A stretch of 56,922 nt of DNA from contig CALXNZ010000015.1 of NCBI GenBank assembly GCA_944389885.1, positions 1 through 56,922 on the forward strand, written 5' to 3'. The position numbers and the translations under genes are program-made. Every line of letters starts with the position of its first letter. Position 1 is the stretch's first letter. Shown piece after piece: positions 43,857 to 52,170 of this stretch. This DNA is from an uncultured Opitutales bacterium. GTDB lineage: Bacteria > Verrucomicrobiota > Verrucomicrobiia > Opitutales > Intestinicryptomonadaceae. Below the pieces are notes generated by a model. That model was given only the letters and a program-made list of their open reading frames with translations, was not told where the DNA came from and ran no database searches.

Positions 43857-43871
43857 TCCTGTTTTGCCCTT

Positions 43872-44867
43872 TTAAAATTTAATCAAAACCTTTCCGCCGC
43901 GCGAATTCTGAACGGCGCGTTCCATGGCTTGCTTTATGTCTTTAAGCTCAAATTCAGAATCTATCGGAGCTTTTAGAATTCCTTTTCTTTCAAGATCAAA
44001 TACGGCGTCGAATATCGATTTAACCTCTTGCTTGGTATGCGTGCGCTGCCATTTATCCCACCAGAATCCCCTAAGGCGCAAATCGTTGAAGATTAGGAAA
44101 CGCGTGGGGAAGCGTATGGGGGTCCCAACCATGCCGCCGACAGTGACGATTGTCGCGGAGTCCCCCACAGCTTTTATCATATTCGAGACGCTTTCGCCTC
44201 CTATCTGATTCAGCCCCAAACGCAGCTTGCCCGAGGTCTCAGCCTTTATGGATTTCGGATCGAATTGGCTTTCGTCAACCACAATATCGGCGCCGTACGC
44301 TTTGAGCTCCGCGGATCTTTCTTCGGCGTTTCTCAGCATGTTCACGGTTTTTATCCCGCGGGCGTGGCACATCTGTATCATGAATCTACCAAGAGCGCTC
44401 GAGGCTCCGTTCTGAATTACCCAATCGCCCTCCTTTAAATCCGTAAACTGATTGAGAATACAATAGGCGGTAGGCGGATTTATAAACGACATCGCCTCCA
44501 AATCTTCGGAAATGTCATTGGGCACTACCATTAGGTTTGAAGCGTCGCAAATTTGATATTGTGTCCATACTCCAGGCTCCTCGGGTATCCTGACTCTCGT
44601 ACCAACTTTTACATTTTCAACGCCAGCGCCTATCTCGACCACTTCGCCTATGCCTTCGCGGCCCCCTATTGCCGGCAGCTGTCTCAGCCTTCCGTATGAG
44701 CCGCCTATCATTCCCAAGTCGGACGGATTCACAACGGCTCTAAGAAGCTTAACCAGCGCTTGCCCCTTAAGCGGGGCAGAAACATCGATTTCTTCGGGGT
44801 TTACGACCTCCACGGGATTCCCGTATGATTTATGTATCGCGGCTATACTCTTCATAATTCTATTCAT
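43872..44867 (-). CDS. MDR-family reductase, 2-enoyl thioester reductase (MECR)-like
   Basis: This 331-residue zinc-free medium-chain dehydrogenase has the N-terminal catalytic fold with AVVNPSDLGMIGGSYG and LPAIGGREGIGEVVEIGAG, then the NADPH-binding fold (GDWVIQNGASSALGRFMIQM). The pairing of VNPSD with GGREGIGEVV is typical of 2-enoyl-ACP/CoA reductases and close quinone-reductase relatives. It may act in fatty acid synthesis or detoxification. ATG 44867 follows AGGAG at good spacing. It is the first gene of the operon with queF and htrA. The exact substrate is uncertain. Confidence 0.85.
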   Translation of the reverse strand: MNRIMKSIAAIHKSYGNPVEVVNPEEIDVSAPLKGQALVKLLRAVVNPSDLGMIGGSYGRLRQLPAIGGREGIGEVVEIGAGVENVKVGTRVRIPEEPGVWTQYQICDASNLMVVPNDISEDLEAMSFINPPTAYCILNQFTDLKEGDWVIQNGASSALGRFMIQMCHARGIKTVNMLRNAEERSAELKAYGADIVVDESQFDPKSIKAETSGKLRLGLNQIGGESVSNMIKAVGDSATIVTVGGMVGTPIRFPTRFLIFNDLRLRGFWWDKWQRTHTKQEVKSIFDAVFDLERKGILKAPIDSEFELKDIKQAMERAVQNSRGGKVLIKF

Positions 44868-44997
44868 TCACATTCTCCTATATTTGCGCAGGAAAGCAAA
44901 CGAATAAATCCGCCGAAAATTTTTTGGAAATTTTTAGCGGGATTTCGATTTCCAAGCTTAAACTTGCATTTTTTCAACCCGATGAAATATTGAAAAT

Positions 44998-47019
44998 ATG
45001 AACGCATTTCTGCAAAAATCCGAATTGCCAGATTGGCGGATTATGATGGACAATCCTTCAGACGCCATTCCGGCTTTGAAGACCGCAATATCTGAAGCTT
45101 CAGAAAATATTTCCGCCATAAAATCCTTGGAGGATTCTAAACTCACTTTTGAGAATTCCATTCGGGCTCTCGACCGCTCAACTTTGCTCTTGGATAAGAT
45201 TTGGACGGCTCTGAACCACCTTCAGAGCGTCGCCGATTCCGATTCTCTGCGAGATGCAATCACTAAGACAACCCCGGAAGTCTCAGAATTTTATTCAAAC
45301 ATATACATCGACGAGATTTTATATTCAAAAATAGCCGCATTTGCCGCCTCGGATAAAGCCCGCTCCCTCTCCGGGGACCAAAAAAGGCTATTGGAGGAGA
45401 CTCTATTGGATTTTGAGGAAAGCGGCGCTAATCTCCCGAAAGAAAAGAAGCGCGAGCTTGTGGAAATCGACAAAGAGCTGACATTGAAAACTCAAAAATT
45501 TTCCGAAAATGTACTCGATTCCACGATGGCTTTTGTATTGCATATAACCGATTCAAAAGACTTGTCGGGGCTGCCGCCCACAGCGGTGGCCCTCGCTTCA
45601 AAGAAGGCGGAGCAAAAAGGCTTAAAGGGTTGGTGCTTTACTCTTGAGCAGCCTTCCTATGTGCCTTTTATGGAATATGCGGATTCCCAGGAATTGCGCA
45701 AACGCATGTGGGAGGCTTTTACCTCAGTGGCATCGAGCGGCAAGTTCGACAATTATCCGCTCATTTCCGAAATCCTCGAATTGCGCAAACGCAAATCTAT
45801 AATTTTAGGGGAATCCTCTTTTGCTGATATGATTCTCAAACGGCGAATGGCAAAAGACGGAAAAACGGCATTAAATTTCATAAGCGAGCTTCACGATAAG
45901 TTTGAATCGGCATTCATAAGGGAAGGGGACTCACTCAAAAATTTTGCGGTGTCGCGCGGATATTTGAAAGACGGAGATTCCTTGAATCCCTGGGACGTGC
46001 CGTATTTTAGCGAGAAAATGCGCCAGTCTGAATGCGATTTCGACGCTGAAGCGTTGCGCCCATATTTCCCTCTCGATGCGGTTCTCGGCGGAATGTTTAA
46101 AATTTTTGGTATTTTGTTCGGAGTATCGGTTAGGGAAGAACCTCTGACAGCCCCGGCTTGGGACGATTCTGTGCGCCTTTATTCAGTCAGCGATAAAAGC
46201 GGCTCGAAACTGGGATTCTTTTATGCCGATTTTTTCCCCCGCACAGTTAAACGCTCCGGCGCCTGGATGAACATGCTGTCTCCCTCATTTGACGGGACTC
46301 CCGCCGCAGGTATCATAGCCGCAAATATCAGCGAGGGTGTAAATGGAGTTCCGCCTCTGCTTTCCCACGACGAGGTCGAAACTTTATTCCATGAATTTGG
46401 GCACTTGATTCATTTCTTTTTGATGGATTCCCCCGAATTGGGCTTGCGGGAAGTGGCTTGGGATTTCGTGGAGCTGCCGTCTCAAATAATGGAAAATTGG
46501 ACAAAAAATCGGGACGCTTTAAATATATTCGCCAAACATTGGCAGAGCGGGGCGCCAATTCCACAAAGCCTTTACGATGCCTATAAGCGCGCCGAAAAAT
46601 TCATGGGCGCCAGCGGAACAATGCGCCAACTGTCTTTTGCCAAAATAGATTTGGAAATGCATATTCATCCTGAACTTTTCATCGGGAAAAATATCGAGGC
46701 GGCCGCGGAAGAAATATTAAAACCCTATACGCGCAAATTGTCTGTAAAAGTGCCTTCAATACTGCCCCGATTCACCCATCTTTTCGGCGACAGTGTAGGC
46801 TATGCGGCCGGATATTATTCCTATAAGTGGGCCGAAGTCTTGGACGCCGACGCCTTCTCAAAATTTGAGGCTGAAGGAATTTTAAACCCGAAAGTCGGCG
46901 GGGAATTTGCGCAAAAAATCTTGAGGGTAGGTAATTCTGTAGATCCGCAGATGGCATTTCAGGATTTTATGGGAAGGCCCCCAAAACTCGACGCTCTCGT
47001 AGCCCGCACTATAAATTAA
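44998..47019 (+). CDS. M3-family zinc oligopeptidase (oligopeptidase A/PrlC-like)
   Basis: This 673-residue cytoplasmic metallopeptidase degrades short peptides. The zinc site is HEFGHLIHFF (HExxH) near residue 466, with the third ligand Glu in the following VAWDFVELPSQIMENW. Other family marks are SSFADMILKRRMAKDG and a C-terminal region with FSHLF-like TRFTHLFGDSVGYAAGYYSYKWAEVL. The overall length matches oligopeptidase A. It is a single rightward gene, converging with rho 94 bases downstream. Confidence 0.95.
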   Translation: MNAFLQKSELPDWRIMMDNPSDAIPALKTAISEASENISAIKSLEDSKLTFENSIRALDRSTLLLDKIWTALNHLQSVADSDSLRDAITKTTPEVSEFYSNIYIDEILYSKIAAFAASDKARSLSGDQKRLLEETLLDFEESGANLPKEKKRELVEIDKELTLKTQKFSENVLDSTMAFVLHITDSKDLSGLPPTAVALASKKAEQKGLKGWCFTLEQPSYVPFMEYADSQELRKRMWEAFTSVASSGKFDNYPLISEILELRKRKSIILGESSFADMILKRRMAKDGKTALNFISELHDKFESAFIREGDSLKNFAVSRGYLKDGDSLNPWDVPYFSEKMRQSECDFDAEALRPYFPLDAVLGGMFKIFGILFGVSVREEPLTAPAWDDSVRLYSVSDKSGSKLGFFYADFFPRTVKRSGAWMNMLSPSFDGTPAAGIIAANISEGVNGVPPLLSHDEVETLFHEFGHLIHFFLMDSPELGLREVAWDFVELPSQIMENWTKNRDALNIFAKHWQSGAPIPQSLYDAYKRAEKFMGASGTMRQLSFAKIDLEMHIHPELFIGKNIEAAAEEILKPYTRKLSVKVPSILPRFTHLFGDSVGYAAGYYSYKWAEVLDADAFSKFEAEGILNPKVGGEFAQKILRVGNSVDPQMAFQDFMGRPPKLDALVARTIN

Positions 47020-47112
47020 AATTCCGCTGGGCTTTTACGCGTTTATTGAACCGCGAAATTTTTGCTAATCACATCGCAAAAAAAATGTAGGAACAAGCAT
47101 TTTAAAAACGCG

Positions 47113-48237
47113 TTAAAGAATCATGGAAATGAAGTCGGCGTTGTTTTTGGCATGTTTCATGCGCTCAATGAGAGTTTCGGCAGCGTCTTCAACTTTTGCC
47201 CCGGCCATAGCCCTGCGCAAAAAAGATGCGGCCTCAAGCTCCTTTTCAGAGAGCAGGAGCTCTTCGCGGCGCGTTCCCGAAGCGTTTATATTTACCGCCG
47301 GCCAAATTCGCAATTCGGCTACTTTTCTGTCGAGCACAAGTTCCATATTTCCGGTACCCTTGAATTCCTGAAATATGAGGTCGTCCATTCGGGAGCCAGT
47401 TTCGATTAGCGCGGACGCGATTATCGTGAGGCTGCCGCCTTCCTGCGTGTTGCGGGCCGCCGAAAACATTTGCCGGGGACGCTCCAATGCCCGTATGTCC
47501 AATCCGCCCGTCATGGTTCTGCCTCCGTTTGCCCGCGCAGAATTGTGTGCGCGAGAAAGACGTGTAAGGGAATCCATGAGAAGCACGACGTCATGCCCGG
47601 TTTCCACAAGATGTTTTGCCCGCTCAACGGCCAAATCCGAAATTCTTATATGCGTTGCCACGGTTTCGTCGTTTGATGACGCGTAAATTTCGGCGTTGGG
47701 GAGATCCATTCTGAAATCCGTCACTTCTTCGGGGCGCTCGTCGACGAGCAAAATCATGAGTTTGCACTCGGGGTGATTTTCTATTATTCCTGCGGCGATG
47801 TCTTTTAATAATGTAGTTTTTCCTGTGCGGGGAGGGGCTACAATCAAGCCTCTGGTGCCTTTGCCAATCGGGCAGAACAAATCTAATACGCGGTTTGTCA
47901 TGCGCTCGTCTTTTGTTTCGAGCTTAAGTTTTGAATTGGGGGCTATTGTGGTAAGTTGGTTGAAGGAGGGTATGCGGCGGCGTTCCAGGCAAGAGACGCC
48001 GTCTATTGTCTCAATAAAACGCACTTTGGGATTTGGATGCCCGAGAGCTTTATGGGCCTTAGCTTTTATATATTGCCCCTTGCGGACATTGAAGCGTTGT
48101 ACAAGCTCTTTGGGGACATATGGATCTGAAGGATTTGTCTTACCGCCGCGTTTGGGGTCGAGTAAAACTCCGTTGTTGTTTGTTGTGGGGGCGAATATGC
48201 CTTCCACATCTATGATTTCCAATTCTTTATTTTCCAT
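47113..48237 (-). CDS. rho: Transcription termination factor Rho, lacking the N-terminal domain
   Basis: This 374-residue protein is shorter than the usual 419 or more. It begins almost directly at the RNA-binding OB domain (VLLDPKRGGKTNPSDPYVPK, VQRFNVRKGQYIKA) and lacks the Rho N-terminal helical domain; an in-frame stop lies 15 bases upstream of ATG 48237. The ATPase is complete: Walker A VAPPRTGKTTLLKDIA, Walker B DVVLLMDSLTRLSRAHN, the Q loop region and Arg-rich ending. It unwinds RNA to end transcription. It converges with the M3 peptidase gene; 217 bases without a gene separate it from exbD. Confidence 0.96.
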   Translation of the reverse strand: MENKELEIIDVEGIFAPTTNNNGVLLDPKRGGKTNPSDPYVPKELVQRFNVRKGQYIKAKAHKALGHPNPKVRFIETIDGVSCLERRRIPSFNQLTTIAPNSKLKLETKDERMTNRVLDLFCPIGKGTRGLIVAPPRTGKTTLLKDIAAGIIENHPECKLMILLVDERPEEVTDFRMDLPNAEIYASSNDETVATHIRISDLAVERAKHLVETGHDVVLLMDSLTRLSRAHNSARANGGRTMTGGLDIRALERPRQMFSAARNTQEGGSLTIIASALIETGSRMDDLIFQEFKGTGNMELVLDRKVAELRIWPAVNINASGTRREELLLSEKELEAASFLRRAMAGAKVEDAAETLIERMKHAKNNADFISMIL

Positions 48238-48454
48238 TATTGCGATAATTTACGGACTTATGCCGGAAAAATACGCGCAAATTCTATGCGCTAAAAAAAC
48301 ATTCAAATGTCCGCCTATATAATTAAACAAATGCGGGCTTTCGATCAATGCGCTATTATCCAACACTTTTACCCGGCACTCTCAAGCTTTTTTTATATCC
48401 ATTTAAAAATATATTTGGATTGCCTTTATAAATAAAGAAGTTCAAGGGCAATAT

Positions 48455-48853
48455 TTATTCCGTTGCTGTCTGTATTGAGAGCTTCTTTACTCCGGATAGT
48501 TTGGCGACATCTATTACGGCTGTAATGTGCTTAAAAGGAGCGTCTTTATCTGCAAGAAGCGCCATGGCCGGATTCTCGGTTTTCCCTATGTCTGATATTT
48601 TGGATTTAAGAATGTCAAAATCCAAAAGCTCTCCGTCGTAAAAGAATTTTCCGTCTTTCGTAACCGAAACTGTCGGAATGCGCGCGGTGGAACTCGGAGA
48701 GGCGCTGTCCATTTTCGGAGGGGTGATGTCCACCGCATAGTTGCTCTTAAACTGCATGGTCAAAAGGAAGAAAAATATGAGCACAGTAAGCACGTCAACC
48801 ATAGGCACTATGTTGACTTCCGCCTTGCCGCGTTTTCTTCCCTCTATAATCAT
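48455..48853 (-). CDS. ExbD/TolR-type biopolymer transport protein
   Basis: This 132-residue protein has a short basic N-terminus, one membrane helix with the conserved Asp (NIVPMVDVLTVLIFFFLLT) and a periplasmic alpha/beta domain. With its partner it converts proton flow into work on outer-membrane components (TonB or Tol systems, or a related energised machine). It starts in an ATGA overlap with the exbB-like gene. No TonB or TolA gene is adjacent, so which system it serves is open. Confidence 0.93.
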   Translation of the reverse strand: MIIEGRKRGKAEVNIVPMVDVLTVLIFFFLLTMQFKSNYAVDITPPKMDSASPSSTARIPTVSVTKDGKFFYDGELLDFDILKSKISDIGKTENPAMALLADKDAPFKHITAVIDVAKLSGVKKLSIQTATE

Positions 48854-49410
48854 TTTTTCATCTTCGCGTCAATGAGCCGCTCTATGCAGATATTGAGCTT
48901 GGCGTAATATTTCTCAATTTTGCGGGTCAAATAGGAGTTGCCGACTATGGCGGGTATTGCTATGGATAATCCCAATATAGTTGTGGATAGCGCAAGTCCA
49001 ACTCCGCGGGAAATTGCCTCCGGAGATGGCAAACCTGTGGTCGTGGCGAACACGGTCACCAGTCCGGCCACCGTGCCCAAAAGCCCCAGCAACGGCGCGG
49101 CCGAAATTACCACGTCGAGCCAAAACATTCCCTTTTCAAGCCTTGATATTTCCAAGCGGGAAAATGCCTTTAACGCTTCCGGATCCGGGGTGGAATTTTT
49201 GTAGAAATATACGATTCTGCCTATGGTTGTTTTTAGGTCGATTTTTACGTCGGAAATATCCCCGTTTATAATAGCGGCCGCAATCTCCTTCGGAAGCACT
49301 TTGGAATCGCGAAGGGAAATGATGCGTTCTATTATTATATAGAGCGCCAACAACGAACACATTCCGAGCGGATAAATGAAGAGCCCGGCGCCTTCGAGAA
49401 TGAATTTCAT
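48850..49410 (-). CDS. MotA/TolQ/ExbB-type proton channel
   Basis: This 186-residue protein is read from ATG 49410, which overlaps the leuD stop codon (ATGA); an upstream start at 49536 would sit inside leuD and give a non-family extension. It has three membrane segments (about residues 8-26, 104-125 and 140-165). The family core LDVVISAAPLLGLLGTVAGLVTVFATT and LALSTTILGLSIAIPAIV is present. It forms the proton channel with the ExbD-type protein coded just after it. The arrangement leuD-exbB-exbD is tightly coupled. Confidence 0.93.
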   Translation of the reverse strand: MKFILEGAGLFIYPLGMCSLLALYIIIERIISLRDSKVLPKEIAAAIINGDISDVKIDLKTTIGRIVYFYKNSTPDPEALKAFSRLEISRLEKGMFWLDVVISAAPLLGLLGTVAGLVTVFATTTGLPSPEAISRGVGLALSTTILGLSIAIPAIVGNSYLTRKIEKYYAKLNICIERLIDAKMKK

Positions 49411-50006
49411 TTGAAGTACGGTAGATTTTTTGCTGTTTTCTCTATTTCCGAATCGGCCTCCATCAATTCGGCAATGGGATCCCATGTGCCGCTTGTTAAA
49501 GCCTTGCGGGCGTTTTCGGGGATAGAGCATGGGCATGAGAAATCTCCGCAGGATATGGTCAGGGATTCCAAATCCACGCTCACGTTTGTCTGCGGAGCTT
49601 CGCTTATAATGGAAGCTATGCGCGCTATGTCCTCATGCGAAGCGCACACGCAGGGAATGCCGATTGTCGTGGAATTCCCGAAAAATATCTCGGCAAAGCT
49701 TTCGGCGACGACAGCTCTAAACCCGTAGTGCCATAGGGCTTGAGGCGCATGTTCCCTCGAGGATCCGCAGCCGAAATTCGCGCCCGAAAGCAAGATGGTT
49801 GCCCCAGCGTATGCAGGATTTGTCAGGGGATGCTTCTTGTCGGTCCCGTCCGAATTTTTGCGCTCGTCGTAAAATGCGTATTTGCCAAGCCCTTCAAAAG
49901 TGACGCACACCATGAATCTCGCCGGAATTATGCGGTCGGTATCAATATCGTTTCCGGGCAGGAAGACTCCCTTGCCGGTTATTTTACATATTTTTTCCAA
50001 AGCCAT
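49407..50006 (-). CDS. leuD: 3-isopropylmalate dehydratase small subunit
   Basis: This 199-residue swivel subunit of isopropylmalate isomerase acts in leucine synthesis. Family marks are GNDIDTDRIIPARFM near residue 19, ILLSGANFGCGSSREHAPQA (substrate loop) and AVVAESFAEIFFGNSTTIGI. The length fits. The large subunit gene leuC is not adjacent. It overlaps the exbB-like gene by four bases and is the first gene of that leftward operon. There is no evident ribosome site. Confidence 0.95.
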   Translation of the reverse strand: MALEKICKITGKGVFLPGNDIDTDRIIPARFMVCVTFEGLGKYAFYDERKNSDGTDKKHPLTNPAYAGATILLSGANFGCGSSREHAPQALWHYGFRAVVAESFAEIFFGNSTTIGIPCVCASHEDIARIASIISEAPQTNVSVDLESLTISCGDFSCPCSIPENARKALTSGTWDPIAELMEADSEIEKTAKNLPYFK

Positions 50007-50141
50007 AATACGTTTCTATTAGAATGATTTTTTTTCGCCGCTCAACATAAAAATCCGGATTAAAATCGCTATGAAAATAAAGGAATCGGCTTGACTAATT
50101 TCAAGTGCGATTAAACTTTTTCCGAACATTGGCAACTTTAC

Positions 50142-50161
50142 ATTGTCAAATATTAGACAAT
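50142..50161 (+). promoter_or_regulatory. Inverted repeat overlapping the lipoprotein promoter
   Basis: ATTGTC (50142-50147) and GACAAT (50156-50161) are perfect arms around AAATATTA, just before the ribosome site of the gene at 50174. TTGGCA (50129-50134) and TATTAG (50151-50156), 16 bases apart, form a candidate promoter whose -10 lies in the repeat, as an operator would be placed. Confidence 0.35.
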
Positions 50162-50173
50162 CAAAGGAAAATT

Positions 50174-50653
50174 ATGAAGAGATTACTCGCGCTTGTTTTG
50201 GCTTCATTTGCGCTTTGCGCATGCAACTCCGGAATTCAGGAAACTCCTGAACAGCTGGCAATACAGTCTGTTTACGGCATCAATTCCAAGGTTATAGACG
50301 GCTCTAAGACAGCGGCCGAAGTTGTGGCTAAGCTTCAATCGGTGCGCCTTAACGCATGTCCCGCGGTATTTGTGGACTCCTTCAGAGACTATATAAAGGC
50401 ATGGGAAAAAATGTCGGAAATAGAGAAGAAAATGTATGCCGTGAATATGCAAAAAGCCGCATCTGATATGGCTTCCTACATGGATACTTATGCTGGAAAG
50501 CCTCAGGAAGCTGCAGTTCAGTTAAAGGCTAAATGGCCGACCTTCGCCGAAGAAATCGACAAGGCTAATTCGGCTATTACCAAAGCTTTTACCGATCTTC
50601 AAGTTGTCGGCTCGCGCTATAACGCCGTATATAGCAATGGCGGATTGTTCTAA
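50174..50653 (+). CDS. Small lipoprotein of unknown function
   Basis: This protein is 159 residues from ATG 50174, preceded by AAAGGAAA; earlier in-frame starts are out of line with the signal peptide. The signal ends in lipobox ALCAC (Cys at residue 16 of MKRLLALVLASFALCAC). The mature part is helical, rich in Ala and Lys, with KMSEIEKKMYAVNMQKAASDM and LKAKWPTFAEEIDKANSAIT. I recognise no family. It has its own terminator and candidate promoter, so it is probably well expressed alone. Confidence 0.75.
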   Translation: MKRLLALVLASFALCACNSGIQETPEQLAIQSVYGINSKVIDGSKTAAEVVAKLQSVRLNACPAVFVDSFRDYIKAWEKMSEIEKKMYAVNMQKAASDMASYMDTYAGKPQEAAVQLKAKWPTFAEEIDKANSAITKAFTDLQVVGSRYNAVYSNGGLF

Positions 50654-50676
50654 CCCCCAATAGGGTGTATAGCGTC

Positions 50677-50710
50677 AGTCCCCGTTTCTAAGATTCGGGG
50701 ATTTTTTTTT
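50677..50710 (+). terminator. Terminator after the lipoprotein gene
   Basis: AGTCCCCG (50677-50684) pairs with CGGGGATT (50696-50703, one G-U pair) around a loop of 11 bases, and a long T-run follows to 50710. Confidence 0.9.
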
Positions 50711-50746
50711 GCGGGAGGGATCTTTGTTATATTTGTGACGCCATAT

Positions 50747-52102
50747 ATGAAAATAAAAGACATGGCAGTTTATTTTTCCGCATTTATTCCGCGCAATCCG
50801 CGAGCGATATTGACAATTTTTCGCTCCCTAAAGCATAGAGATTTTGCCCTCTATTTCTTTGGAATGGGAATATCGCTCATTGGAGCGTGGGTGCAGCAGG
50901 TCGCGATGGGTTGGCTTGTATTTCGCTTGACCAATTCTCCGTTTATGTTGTCGCTATCCGTATTCTTGGCGCAAATACCCATATTATTTCTCTCGCCTCT
51001 CACGGGATTTCTATCGGATAGATTCCGCAGAAAAAATATACTGATAATATCCCAGTTCACTTTGATGTCTGCGAGTGTATGCCTCTTTCTTTTATGCTAC
51101 TTCCACTTAGAAACGATAAGCCTCATACTATGCTTTAGCTTTTTCTTCGGGATTGTAATGAGCGTCGAGGCCCCCGCCCGTCAATCATTCTATTCGGAAC
51201 TTGTGCCACCGGAAGACCTGAGCAACGCCATCGCTTTAAATTCAACTATAATAAATGGAACTCGCTTTATTGGTCCGGCGGTCGGCGGAATGATTATCGC
51301 AAAATGGGGAGAGCAGTGGTGCTTCCTCTTAAATTCCGTTTCTTTCGCCGGCATACTCATTTCCCTCTTCCTCATCAGAACCGTCTTCCATATAGAACGC
51401 AAGGTCACTACAAGCGCAATTACCGATATACGCGAGGGATTCGAGTACGTATTGGGGTCGGTTCCCATAAAAGGCGTAATTTTATATTTAATCAGCTTCA
51501 CTTTTTTTGCTGTGCCTTTCCCTTTGCTCTTGCCGGCATATGTAGGCAAAGTTCTCGGCGGAAACAGCGAAACCCTTGGGAATATGATGAGCTGCATAGG
51601 TATAGGGGCCCTCGCGGCCGCGCTATACCTTGCGGCCCGCAAACGTGTTATAGGCCTCGGCAGAGTAATAGCGTTTTCGGGATTTATACTCGGAATATCT
51701 CTTATGCTATTCGCCTATAACGATATAATCTGGATAGCTTATGTTATCAGCGTGCCTTTTGGATTCGCGCTTATATCTCTTGCGGCTTCATCTAACACTA
51801 TACTCCAGAGCATAGTTCACGACGAAAAACGCGGCAGGGTTATGAGCATATTCACTATGGCATTTTTCGGAGTCCCTCCTTTAGGGACACTTGTTCAGGG
51901 TATTGTTTCAAAATATATTTCCCTCCAGCATGTCACATTTGCATGCGGAATTATTGGTATAATTTCAGCCCTCATATTTGAGCACTATCGTCCGGTTATC
52001 CGTAAGCATGTGCGCAGGATATACGCCGACAAGGGCATTATTATTCCCGAAATCGCCAAAGGTCTTCAGGAATCAGGGCACGGGCATATGCCGTCGTCCT
52101 AA
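50747..52102 (+). CDS. MFS exporter (EntS-like)
   Basis: This 451-residue inner-membrane protein has about 12 membrane segments. It opens RSLKHRDFALYFFGMGISLIGAW, then VQQVAMGWLVFRLTNSPFML and the loop LTGFLSDRFRRKNILI, typical of the EntS/MFS_3 subgroup, which includes siderophore and drug exporters. A second motif is GIVMSVEAPARQSFYSELVP. GTG 50735 is an alternative start adding four residues and lies nearer the GGGAGG at about 50713. It stands alone between two operons. The substrate is not deducible. Confidence 0.9.
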   Translation: MKIKDMAVYFSAFIPRNPRAILTIFRSLKHRDFALYFFGMGISLIGAWVQQVAMGWLVFRLTNSPFMLSLSVFLAQIPILFLSPLTGFLSDRFRRKNILIISQFTLMSASVCLFLLCYFHLETISLILCFSFFFGIVMSVEAPARQSFYSELVPPEDLSNAIALNSTIINGTRFIGPAVGGMIIAKWGEQWCFLLNSVSFAGILISLFLIRTVFHIERKVTTSAITDIREGFEYVLGSVPIKGVILYLISFTFFAVPFPLLLPAYVGKVLGGNSETLGNMMSCIGIGALAAALYLAARKRVIGLGRVIAFSGFILGISLMLFAYNDIIWIAYVISVPFGFALISLAASSNTILQSIVHDEKRGRVMSIFTMAFFGVPPLGTLVQGIVSKYISLQHVTFACGIIGIISALIFEHYRPVIRKHVRRIYADKGIIIPEIAKGLQESGHGHMPSS

Positions 52103-52170
52103 GCGCGCTTTTTTTGTTTACTAAAAAGTATTTTCTAAGATAATTCGGCCATATATCATTAAATCTAAAA

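Noticed and set aside
48850..49536. Longer ExbB/TolQ reading with a 42-residue extension
   Set aside because: The extension lies wholly inside leuD in another frame, is Arg/Gly-rich and unlike the family; the ATGA start at 49410 fits better.
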